DNA of 10,896 nucleotides from Anaerolineales bacterium. Its GTDB lineage: Bacteria > Chloroflexota > Anaerolineae > Anaerolineales > Villigracilaceae. The notes under the pieces are model-generated. The model was not told the origin of the DNA and ran no database searches. It saw nothing but the letters and a program-made list of their open reading frames with translations. The number at the start of each line of letters is the position of its first letter. Positions within the stretch are counted from its first letter, which is position 1. The DNA is taken from contig JANWWB010000150.1 in NCBI GenBank assembly GCA_025056515.1, positions 1 through 10,896 on the forward strand, given 5' to 3'. Made by a program: the position numbers and the translations under genes. This document shows, piece after piece, positions 1 through 6,477 of the stretch.

Positions 1-254
1 AGACCTCGGCAACCATATCGTCGCAGACTTCAACCTTGGGGAGCGTGGACTGGTATAGCGATGTGCCGCATCGGCTGCGAGAGGGAGGATATATCGATCT
101 CTCCACCGAACAGACCTGGATTCGCATCATCGGCTTTCGTAATGTGCTTGTGCATGAGTATCTGGACATCGACCGAGAGATTGGATATCGGGTTCTACAG
201 GAAAGTCCTGATGACCTGGAAAAGCTGAAAACGCTTTTCCTGCAATTCTTATAA
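1..254 (+). pseudogene. hepT: HepT-like HEPN toxin, 5'-truncated by window edge and frameshifted
   Basis: This is the 3' part of a HepT-type (DUF86) HEPN protein, the RNase-like toxin of MntA/HepT toxin-antitoxin pairs. The first readable piece, in the frame beginning at base 2, encodes DLGNHIVADFNLG, which matches the conserved N-terminal helix of the family. That frame reaches a TAG at 56-58. The rest of the protein continues in the frame of base 36 and contains the family's RX4HXY motif (RNVLVHEY, about 150-170), ending at TAA 252-254. The frame changes at a GGGG run (38-41); removing one G would join both pieces into one continuous HepT-like reading frame. In the family RX4HXY is the catalytic motif and its Tyr is the site AMPylated by the MntA antitoxin. 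The partner MNT gene would be expected upstream, outside the window. A sequencing error in the G run would also explain the break. Confidence 0.75.
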
Positions 255-491
255 TGAACCCTGGCAACCGATAGTGGGCTGCGCGAGTGTACGGGTTTCA
301 TCGTAGGGGCGGCTGAGAGCCTCACGCTCTTGATGGCCTGCAAAGCCTGGAAAATGTGAGGAAGCGTAACTGTGAGCTGCGCCTGCTGGTTGCAAAAAAT
401 CTCATTTTACGAGAAGGTTTTCACCGAACTGCATAACTCCTGAAATGAATGCAAAGGCTCTTTTCAAAGTGAACGGATACAGGTTAAAAAA
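255..491. other. Intergenic gap before the aminotransferase
   Basis: No supported gene is seen in these 237 bases. There is a short possible hairpin at 316-330 (AGAGC, CTCAC loop, GCTCT) without a following T run, so it is not called a terminator. The last 90 bases are visibly more AT-rich than the downstream gene. I could not pick a convincing promoter. An AGG at 481-483 lies 8 bases before the GTG start of the aminotransferase and is its best ribosome binding site candidate. Confidence 0.4.
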
Positions 492-1640
492 GTGACCCAC
501 AAGATGCAGACGCCATTGCTCGATTTGAAAGCCCAATACGCCGCCCTGCGCGACGAAATCCGCGCCGCCATCGAGCGGGTGGTGGAGTCGCAGCAGTTCA
601 TCCTCGGCCCGGAGGTCGAGACGCTGGAGGAGGAGGTGGCGACCTATTCTCACTGCCGCTACGGTGTCGGCGTCTCCTCCGGCACCGATGCATTGCTCGT
701 CAGCCTGATGGCCATCGGCCTGCAACCCGGCGACGAGGTGATCACCACCCCCTACACCTTCTTCGCCACGGCAGGCTCCATTGCGCGCCTCGGCGCTCGA
801 CCGGTCTTCGTGGACATCGACCCGCAGAGCTACAACCTCGACCCGGCGCAGATTGAGGCGGCCATCACCTCGCGCACCCGCGCCATCATGCCCGTGCATC
901 TTTTCGGGCAGATGGCGGACATGGATCCGATCCTCGCCGTAGCCGAGCGCCACGGCCTTTATGTCATCGAAGATGCGGCGCAGGCCATCGGCGCCGAGTA
1001 CAAGGGGCGCCGCGCCGGCTCGCTGGGCCACCTCGGCTGCTTCAGCTTCTTCCCATCCAAAAACCTGGGCGGCTTCGGCGACGGCGGCATGGTGGTGACC
1101 AACGACCCTGACCTTGCGGACAAGGTCCGTCTGTTGCGCGGACACGGCGCCCGCCCCAAGTACTACCACAAGGTGGTGGGCGGCAACTTCCGCCTCGATG
1201 CGCTCCAGGCCGCAGTGCTGCGCGTCAAGCTCAAGCATCTGGACGAGTGGACGGCGGCGCGCCAACGCAACGCCGAGCGCTATCGCCGGCTGTTCACAAC
1301 GGCGGGCGTCGACGTAGGCCTGCCCTGCGATGTGGGCTACGGCCGCCACGTCTATAACCAATTTGTGATTCGCAGCAAGCGCCGCGACGCGCTGATGGCG
1401 CATCTGAAGGCGCACGGCGTCGGCTGCGAAATCTACTACCCGGTACCGCTGCATCTGCAGGAGTGCTTCGCCGATCTGGGCTGCAAGGTCGGCGACTTCC
1501 CGGCCAGCGAACAGGCTGCACAGGAGACGCTGGCGCTCCCGATTTATCCGGAGTTAAGCGAGGCGCAGCAAGAGACGGTGGTGCGCATAGTGGCGGAAGC
1601 GCTTGTCAATGCAGAAACGGCGACTCAATCAACTACGTAA
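492..1640 (+). CDS. DegT/DnrJ/EryC1/StrS family PLP-dependent sugar aminotransferase
   Basis: This 382-residue protein has the full length expected for the family, which transfers an amino group, usually from glutamate, to a keto sugar on a nucleotide carrier in the cytoplasm. Visible landmarks are the N-terminal [10 protein letters not shown] stretch; SSGTDAL (residues 62-68), the PLP-phosphate region; EDAAQA (160-165) with the Asp that contacts the pyridine nitrogen; SFFPSKNLG (185-193), whose Lys190 should form the PLP Schiff base; and GGNFRLD (230-236). The start is a GTG at 492 with a weak AGG 8 bases upstream; an in-frame ATG at 504 is an alternative and matches where homologues usually begin. 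The pattern resembles the WbpE/FdtB-like branch, which makes 3-amino sugars, but the exact substrate cannot be read from sequence. GC content is clearly higher than in the flippase-to-methyltransferase genes. The extreme 3' end has a diverged copy near 2519-2603. Confidence 0.93.
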   Translation: MTHKMQTPLLDLKAQYAALRDEIRAAIERVVESQQFILGPEVETLEEEVATYSHCRYGVGVSSGTDALLVSLMAIGLQPGDEVITTPYTFFATAGSIARLGARPVFVDIDPQSYNLDPAQIEAAITSRTRAIMPVHLFGQMADMDPILAVAERHGLYVIEDAAQAIGAEYKGRRAGSLGHLGCFSFFPSKNLGGFGDGGMVVTNDPDLADKVRLLRGHGARPKYYHKVVGGNFRLDALQAAVLRVKLKHLDEWTAARQRNAERYRRLFTTAGVDVGLPCDVGYGRHVYNQFVIRSKRRDALMAHLKAHGVGCEIYYPVPLHLQECFADLGCKVGDFPASEQAAQETLALPIYPELSEAQQETVVRIVAEALVNAETATQSTT

Positions 1641-1728
1641 CGCCGGTGATATGCACCAGGATAACGCCTATATGCAAGAGATCCGCTCTCTCACAGGAAT
1701 TTTCGCAAGCTCAAAATAGGACAGATGC

Positions 1729-2100
1729 ATGCAATTTGTTCGGGCTGGATATGGGGAGCGCAGAGCGTTGAACGGCGAACTGGATCGAATTGCAGAACGT
1801 TTGCATCCGATCTTCGATCAACACCGAGTTGTACGGGCGATCGTCTTTGGATCGCTGGCGCGCAACGAGCCGTCGCGGCGGAGCGACCTCGACCTGATCG
1901 TGGTGATGGGCACGGACAAGCGTTTCCTGGCTAGGTACGATGAATTGCTGGCGCCGATCGCGCGTGCGGTCCCCGACCGTGCAGTCGACCTCTTGATCTA
2001 CACTCCTGACGAGCTGACGCAGATCGCACATCGTCGCTTTATTCAAAAAGCGCTATGCGAAGGGAAGATCATTTATGAGCGTGAGCAAGAATCGGCGTGA
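1729..2100 (+). CDS. MNT-type minimal nucleotidyltransferase, probable antitoxin
   Basis: This 123-residue protein is a minimal nucleotidyltransferase of the Pol beta superfamily. The nucleotide-binding signature GSX10DXD is intact: Gly41-Ser42, then Asp53 and Asp55 in SDLDLIVV, with a third likely carboxylate at Asp87 in AVDLLIY. In characterised MntA/HepT pairs, such proteins AMPylate the HEPN toxin and so neutralise it. The next gene is a HEPN protein that overlaps this one by 26 bases, the usual two-gene layout. The ATG at 1729 has ATAGGA (1716-1721) 7 bases upstream. A TTG at 1768 with GGGGAG (1753-1758) in front would give a shorter protein closer to the usual family start, so the N-terminus is uncertain. 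The pair interrupts the polysaccharide cluster and is likely a mobile accessory module. The AMPylation role is inferred from the family. Confidence 0.85.
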   Translation: MQFVRAGYGERRALNGELDRIAERLHPIFDQHRVVRAIVFGSLARNEPSRRSDLDLIVVMGTDKRFLARYDELLAPIARAVPDRAVDLLIYTPDELTQIAHRRFIQKALCEGKIIYEREQESA

Positions 2101-2500
2101 GGCGGAACGCTGGCTATTGACGGCTGAAGAAGGCTTGCGCGCCGCCGAGACTTTGCTGAACGCAGGTCTGTTTGCGCAGGCCTGCTTTTACGCACAGCAG
2201 AGCGGAGAAAAAACGGTCAAGGCGCTGTGGTATTGGGTGGACGCCGAGCCGTGGGAACATTCGATCCAGCGCTTGGTAATGGATTTTCCAGAAAAACAGC
2301 GTTTGTCCGATGTAGCCCAGTGGATCGAACAGGCCGCGCTCCTGGACAAATTTTACATCCCTACGCGTTACCCGAACGGATTGCCCGACCTGACGCCTGG
2401 ACAAGTGTATATGCGACCCGAGGCCGTGCACGGGTTAGAAACGGCGCGTGCGCTGGTTGCAGCGTGTCGCAAATGGGTGGTGGAGAACAGTGGAGCATGA
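2075..2500 (+). CDS. HEPN-domain protein, probable toxin partner of the MNT gene
   Basis: This 141-residue protein matches the HEPN domain (PF05168 style) that is paired with MNT nucleotidyltransferases. Visible family marks are the first helix with W13 and A17, the second helix ACFYAQQSGEKTVKAL (residues 36-51), a conserved His62 after PWE, and YIPTRYPNGLP (94-104). An RX4H arrangement (Arg114-Pro-Glu-Ala-Val-His119) lies at the start of the last helix, where HEPN RNases carry their RX4-6H active motif. It lacks the Tyr two residues after the His that is AMPylated in HepT, so the MntA/HepT mechanism may not apply unchanged. AGGGAAG (2061-2067) lies 7 bases before the ATG, and the gene starts inside the MNT gene, indicating translational coupling. 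Many proteins of this subfamily have no demonstrated activity, so 'toxin' is an inference. Confidence 0.82.
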   Translation: MSVSKNRREAERWLLTAEEGLRAAETLLNAGLFAQACFYAQQSGEKTVKALWYWVDAEPWEHSIQRLVMDFPEKQRLSDVAQWIEQAALLDKFYIPTRYPNGLPDLTPGQVYMRPEAVHGLETARALVAACRKWVVENSGA

Positions 2501-2518
2501 GACAAGAATCAAAGAAAG

Positions 2519-2603
2519 CAGGAGACGCCGGCCTTGCCGATCTACTTGAGGCCGAGCCAGGCGCAGCAAGAGACGGTGGCGCGCAGTGGCGGAAGCAATC
2601 GTC
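2519..2603 (+). pseudogene. Remnant of a DegT-type aminotransferase 3' end
   Basis: This stretch aligns with the 3' end of the aminotransferase gene at 1521-1607. The two share a gapless block of about 60 bases at the start, of which I count 46 identical, then an identical 21-base run (1561-1581 and 2559-2579). After a 2-base deletion there is a further identical 12 bases (AGTGGCGGAAGC at 1589-1600 and 2585-2596). Translated, it reads QETPALPIYLRPSQAQQETVAR, which corresponds to the C-terminal [22 protein letters not shown] of the intact enzyme. After the frame change it reads VAEAIV, against VAEALV. Many differences fall in third codon positions, so the remnant probably comes from a diverged homologue, not from a recent copy. 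It begins 18 bases after the HEPN stop codon. No complete domain remains. Confidence 0.8.
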
Positions 2604-2689
2604 GGCGTGGACGTAGACGCCGAATCAATCCACAGCGCCGATAATCGCCGTCGGAGGTCGAAAGGTAGAAGTGCATCGCCAACAGACGC

Positions 2690-4180
2690 ATGTCTGAGAC
2701 ATCCACAGTCGAGACTTCACGCCCGCACACCCTTGATGCAGTTGAGCGGGCTAAAGGGACTTTTGGGCGCGATGTTCTCAAATTAGTTTCAGGGACAACC
2801 TTCGCACAGGCGCTGTTAATTTTAGCAGCGCCTATTTTAACGCGTCTTTACACCCCCGAAGCGTTTGGCGTGCTGGCGCTCTTCACATCAATTACAACCA
2901 TTCTCGGTGTAATTGCTTGCTTGCGTTACGAACTCGCAATTACGTTGCCGGAAAAAGTTGAAGAAGCGGCAAATGTTTTGGGAGCAAGTCTAATTTTCGC
3001 TGCGTTGGTTTCACTGCTTGCGTTCTTTATCATCGGCTGGGGCCATAAGTTCATTATTGATTTGCTGAAGGCTCCTTTATTGGCTCCCTGGTTGTGGCTG
3101 GTTCCGCCGGCGACTTTTCTTGCCGGCGCCTTTCTCGGATTCAACTATTGGAATACGCGCACTCGGCGCTTTGGTCGCCTATCCATATCTCGTATTCTTC
3201 AGTCAGCCGGCACTATAACTTCTCAAATTACGCTCGGGTTTATCGGTCTTGTACCCGGTGGTGGGGCATTGATTGTCTCGAGCATCGGCGGACAGGCGCT
3301 TGCCGTCGTTGCGCTAGGAGTGCAGCTTTTTCAAGATGACAAGGAGATATTTCAGAGAGCGGTGCGGCCACGCAAGATCCTCGCCGCCGTGAAACGATAC
3401 CGCAAATTTCCCTTGTATGACGCCTGGTCGGCGCTTCTCAACAGCTTCTCTTGGCAATTGCCGGCCTTTCTGCTTTCCGTCTTTTTTTCATCGAGCATCG
3501 TAGGGTATTACTCGCTTGGATTTCGGATTCTGCAGTTGCCGATGAGCTTGATCGGCAGCGCCATTGCGCAGGTTTTTTATCCTCGAGCCGCCGAAGCGCA
3601 TCAGCAAGGCAACCTTTCCATTTTGGTTGAAAACACCTTCCATCGGCTGGTCCTCGTTGGTTTGTTTCCCATGCTCACGTTAACGTTGACCGGCCGCGAT
3701 TTGTTTACGATTTTCTTTGGCCCTGAATGGGCGGAGGCCGGAAGCTATGCGCAAATCTTGAGCATCTGGGCGTTCGTCTGGTTCATCTCCTCGCCCCTGA
3801 GCACAATATTTAACGTGCTCGAAAAACAAGAACGTATGCTGCGTTGGAACATTGTCAACTTTCTGACCCGATTTCTTTCGTTATGGATGGGGGGAATGGT
3901 TCAGGAACCGCGCATTTCCATTTTCTTATTTGCGGCGACAGGAATCCTTGTGTACGGTTATATCAACTATTCAATCCTATCGACCTCTGGGGTGCCACTG
4001 CGCAATGTGATTAGAATTCTTGCCAAAAACGTGCTTCTTTTTCTGCCTGCTGGAGCGACCTTCTTGCTTGCGTCCGTCTTATTCCACGAGTCACTGTTGG
4101 TGGTGATAACTGCAATTTTGTGGATGATTCTCTATACACTTTATGTTCTCAAAACGCAGATGAATATTTTTAAAGGATAG
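2690..4180 (+). CDS. wzx: Wzx-type polysaccharide flippase
   Basis: This 496-residue integral membrane protein belongs to the polysaccharide biosynthesis branch of the MOP/MATE flippases. It should move lipid-linked repeat units across the inner membrane. Evidence is the chain of about 12-14 hydrophobic segments along its whole length and the family's N-terminal pattern: APILTRLYTPEAFG (residues 47-60) in the first helix-loop, then RYELAITLP (79-87), a pattern typical of the family. Length is normal. The N-terminus has about 25 hydrophilic residues before the first membrane helix. The ATG at 2690 is the first in frame after a TAG at 2666, and I see no good ribosome binding site in front of it. 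Base composition drops in GC from here onward compared with the first aminotransferase. It is the first gene of the continuous assembly block. Confidence 0.9.
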   Translation: MSETSTVETSRPHTLDAVERAKGTFGRDVLKLVSGTTFAQALLILAAPILTRLYTPEAFGVLALFTSITTILGVIACLRYELAITLPEKVEEAANVLGASLIFAALVSLLAFFIIGWGHKFIIDLLKAPLLAPWLWLVPPATFLAGAFLGFNYWNTRTRRFGRLSISRILQSAGTITSQITLGFIGLVPGGGALIVSSIGGQALAVVALGVQLFQDDKEIFQRAVRPRKILAAVKRYRKFPLYDAWSALLNSFSWQLPAFLLSVFFSSSIVGYYSLGFRILQLPMSLIGSAIAQVFYPRAAEAHQQGNLSILVENTFHRLVLVGLFPMLTLTLTGRDLFTIFFGPEWAEAGSYAQILSIWAFVWFISSPLSTIFNVLEKQERMLRWNIVNFLTRFLSLWMGGMVQEPRISIFLFAATGILVYGYINYSILSTSGVPLRNVIRILAKNVLLFLPAGATFLLASVLFHESLLVVITAILWMILYTLYVLKTQMNIFKG

Positions 4181-4322
4181 AGGCAACAAGTTTATTGATT
4201 GATAAGCATTCACGGCCACAACTTTTCACGTTTCTAAATTTTCATGTTTCTAAAGATTTACCAAAACCTTGATAGCCAGATGGCAAGGTGAATTAATTAG
4301 GAAGTAAAAAACGAGATGCCTA
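4181..4322. other. AT-rich spacer between flippase and glycosyltransferase
   Basis: This is the longest gap inside the assembly block. It holds a 16-bp tandem repeat (listed separately). It also has a weak imperfect hairpin at 4267-4288 (CCTT/AAGG and GCC/GGC arms with a bulge) that lacks a T tract. AGGAAG (4299-4304) lies 18 bases before the ATG of the next gene, rather far for a ribosome binding site. An internal promoter is possible here but I cannot identify one. Confidence 0.4.
4223..4254. repeat. 16-bp tandem direct repeat, two copies
   Basis: TTTTCACGTTTCTAAA (4223-4238) is followed directly by TTTTCATGTTTCTAAA (4239-4254); they differ at one base. The repeat lies in the non-coding spacer between the flippase and the next glycosyltransferase. 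Function is unknown; it may be a replication-slippage duplication. Confidence 0.8.
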
Positions 4323-5468
4323 ATGACTCGTAAAATGATTTTTTACTATCCTGCACCACTATCTGACGCTCCTCAAAGTGGAAGTCAGGTGCGTCCTATT
4401 AAGATGTTAGAGGCGTTTAGCTCTCTCGGATACGATATCTATGAAATCACCGGTACTCTCTCGCAGCGCACCGAAAAAATTTCCCGATTGGTGAAAGACT
4501 TATCCCGCACAACCCATTCTCAATATCAATTCTTTTATGGAGAATCAACCACTGCGCCGCCGATCGTGCGAGATAAAACCACATCTATCGTCCAGGCCCT
4601 TCAAGAACTCTCAATTTTTGATAAGTTGCGAGCGAAAAAAATTCCATTAGGACTTTTTTATCGAGATATACACTGGAAATTTGATCAATACAGAAATCAT
4701 GTCCAGTGGTACAAGGGGCTTGTCAGCTATCCCCTCTATTACTACGAACTATATTTGTATGCTCGTTATTTGGACATTTTGTTTCTTCCGGCGCTCGATA
4801 TGCAAAAAAAGATACCTTTTTTTAAGGACGATCCTCGTGTAATCGCTTTGCCTCCAGGTTGTAAAATTTCAAATGCAAACTTCCTGCGCAAAGATTTGCA
4901 ACCATGCGCTGCGCCCGCAGTCTTACATCTTCTTTATGTAGGAGGAATTGTTCCTCCATTGTATGATATTCGACCTATGTTGCAAGCGGTCCAGAAAAGC
5001 CCTGCTGTCCGGTTAACGATTTCTTGCCGTAAACAGGAGTGGCTCTCTTGGAAAAGCGCTTATGAAGCGTTGTTGTCGTCCAAGATTTCCATCGTTCACG
5101 CCAACGAAACAGAACTGGAGCCCCTGTATCACCAAAGCCATATATCCTTATTGTTTTACATTCCGCATGAATATCGCGGTCTTACCATCCCCCTGAAGCT
5201 ATTTGAGTCAGTAGGCTTTGGGGTTCCGGTGATTGTTTCGGGCAACACAACAGCCGCCAAATTTGTTCAAGCAGAACGTATAGGGTGGGTGGCAAATTCT
5301 GCCGAGGAGCTCAAACAGTTGCTTGCCTATCTTGCAAACTCTCCCTCTGAAATCGAGAAGATGCGAGACAATGTTTTACAAGTTCGTGAAAAGCATAGCT
5401 GGCAACAACGCGCGGCACAAGTCGCCGAGTGGCTTCTAAAGATTCGCAATGATTCGACATCCTTCTGA
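4323..5468 (+). CDS. GT-B fold glycosyltransferase
   Basis: This 381-residue protein looks like a GT1/GT4-type glycosyltransferase acting on the cytoplasmic face of the membrane. The N-terminal half has SGSQVRPIKMLEAF (residues 19-32) after a short first beta strand (MIFYYP), and a FYRDIHWKF stretch (112-120) seen in related cluster glycosyltransferases. The C-terminal nucleotide-sugar domain shows LLYVGGIVPPLYD (203-215) and PLKLFESVGFGVPVIVSG (290-307), the usual region in which the Glu (here E295) contacts the donor. The classical E-X7-E motif is not obvious, so it is a divergent member. Donor and acceptor sugars cannot be predicted. The start at 4323 is uncertain: the in-frame ATG at 4335 is an alternative. 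Its 3' end overlaps the next gene by 20 bases. Confidence 0.82.
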   Translation: MTRKMIFYYPAPLSDAPQSGSQVRPIKMLEAFSSLGYDIYEITGTLSQRTEKISRLVKDLSRTTHSQYQFFYGESTTAPPIVRDKTTSIVQALQELSIFDKLRAKKIPLGLFYRDIHWKFDQYRNHVQWYKGLVSYPLYYYELYLYARYLDILFLPALDMQKKIPFFKDDPRVIALPPGCKISNANFLRKDLQPCAAPAVLHLLYVGGIVPPLYDIRPMLQAVQKSPAVRLTISCRKQEWLSWKSAYEALLSSKISIVHANETELEPLYHQSHISLLFYIPHEYRGLTIPLKLFESVGFGVPVIVSGNTTAAKFVQAERIGWVANSAEELKQLLAYLANSPSEIEKMRDNVLQVREKHSWQQRAAQVAEWLLKIRNDSTSF

Positions 5469-6420
5469 GACTCGAAATATGCGCACGTCTCGGATATACG
5501 AGCTGTTTTGTAAATGGTCGCAGACGATTCTGCTTTTCCAAGCTGTGGCTCTATGTGCGACGATGTTGCTTCGTTTTTCCATCTTCTCTTTCATGCAAAC
5601 CAATTGGGGAAATTTGGCGATCATAAACGCTTTGCATCCCGGTCGCAACTTGACGATGGCGCATTCTCCCGATACAGCAACTCCCTATTTGCAAGGGCTC
5701 GCCAACTATCGAGCCGGCAATTTCTCTGAAGCGCGTCGACACTTTCAAGAAAGTCTCTCCACCCATCTCGATTTAGCCCGGAATTTTATGCTTGAAAGTG
5801 CGCTTGCAGAAGGCGACTGGGAAAAAATTCTAAAGACTATCGACATATCCCGACTTGCCGAACGAATTTTCCTCGTCAAAGTGCTCGTTGAGCACGAAGA
5901 TAGGATCGATACAAAGACTCAAAAACAATATATGGACATGATTCAAGCGGATCCATCGCTTGCATCTGCGTACCTTCATTTGTTACTATCGAAAAATCTA
6001 TTTGATGAAGTGATCGAATTCGGAGCCGCCCTTCCTCACGACGGTGAATTTGTTCAGGTTCGATTTATGATGGGAAGGGCGTACTTCTATAAGAAAGATT
6101 ACGCAAGCGCAGCAAAAATTTTCGAAAAAATTCATGAACAGCAACCGACTTTGGACAACGCTGTTTGGTTAGGAAAGGCGCTTTTTAACAGCGGCCGCCC
6201 GGAAGAGGGGCTTCGCTATTTAGAAACCATTTTGCAGCAGCCTTCCGGCCGGCGATACATTCCCTACCTTGTGGACCTGAGCGTGGCGTATGCAGCTGTT
6301 GGCCGTTGCATAGAGGCCAAACAAACTTTCAGCGAGGCGGTTAAAACGGATCGAACCGGCTCTCAACACGCTCTACTTGAAAGCGCACAGCGAACCATAA
6401 CGGGACAATGTCAGAAGTAA
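5449..6420 (+). CDS. Membrane-anchored TPR repeat protein of unknown function
   Basis: This 323-residue protein has one likely membrane segment near the N-terminus (about residues 24-49) and a soluble remainder built of tetratricopeptide-like helix pairs. Recognisable units are at about 79-106, 203-236, 237-265 and 271-304, with typical G/A-Y-A spacing such as LGKALFNSGRPEEGLRYLE. TPR domains bind proteins, so a scaffold or regulator of the polymerisation or export machinery is plausible given the following Wzy gene, but I do not recognise a specific family. The start at 5449 overlaps the previous gene by 20 bases; an ATG at 5479 is a possible alternative and would still keep the membrane segment. 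The stop TAA (6418-6420) lies inside the first unit of a 13-bp tandem repeat, and the Wzy gene downstream is in the same reading frame. Confidence 0.75.
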   Translation: MIRHPSETRNMRTSRIYELFCKWSQTILLFQAVALCATMLLRFSIFSFMQTNWGNLAIINALHPGRNLTMAHSPDTATPYLQGLANYRAGNFSEARRHFQESLSTHLDLARNFMLESALAEGDWEKILKTIDISRLAERIFLVKVLVEHEDRIDTKTQKQYMDMIQADPSLASAYLHLLLSKNLFDEVIEFGAALPHDGEFVQVRFMMGRAYFYKKDYASAAKIFEKIHEQQPTLDNAVWLGKALFNSGRPEEGLRYLETILQQPSGRRYIPYLVDLSVAYAAVGRCIEAKQTFSEAVKTDRTGSQHALLESAQRTITGQCQK

Positions 6421-6474
6421 GCGTCAGAAGTAAGCGTCAGAAGCAAGCGTCAGAAGCAAGCGTCAGAAGTAAGC
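6410..6474. repeat. Five 13-bp tandem repeats between the TPR and polymerase genes
   Basis: The unit is GTCAGAAGYAAGC, repeated five times without gaps: 6410-6422, 6423-6435, 6436-6448, 6449-6461 and 6462-6474. Units 1, 2 and 5 have T at the variable base and units 3 and 4 have C; otherwise all are identical. The first unit contains the TAA stop of the TPR gene, and the last ends 3 bases before the ATG of the polymerase gene. The unit length is not a multiple of three. AGAAG within each unit is at best a weak ribosome binding site. Confidence 0.95.
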
Positions 6475-6477
6475 AAG

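Noticed and set aside
315..331. Hairpin GAGAGC-CTCAC-GCTCTT as a terminator
   Set aside because: The stem is only 5-6 pairs and no T run follows.
402..1454. A 350-codon open frame on the minus strand
   Set aside because: It lies antisense to the clearly real aminotransferase. Its composition (many V, A, H, R) is what GC-rich sense codons give on the other strand, and it has no recognisable domain.
1711..2431. Minus-strand open frames across the MNT and HEPN genes
   Set aside because: They mirror the coding constraint of the well-supported + strand genes and show no family motifs.
2227..2786. Short + strand open frames at 2227-2616 and 2586-2786
   Set aside because: The first is an out-of-frame reading of the HEPN gene running into the aminotransferase remnant; the second reads the end of the remnant and the start of the flippase gene in another frame. 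Neither has protein-like motifs of its own.
4267..4288. Imperfect hairpin after the flippase gene as a terminator
   Set aside because: The stem is short and bulged and it has no T tract.
6410..6474. The repeats as a CRISPR array
   Set aside because: The 13-bp units are directly adjacent with no spacers and no cas genes are near.
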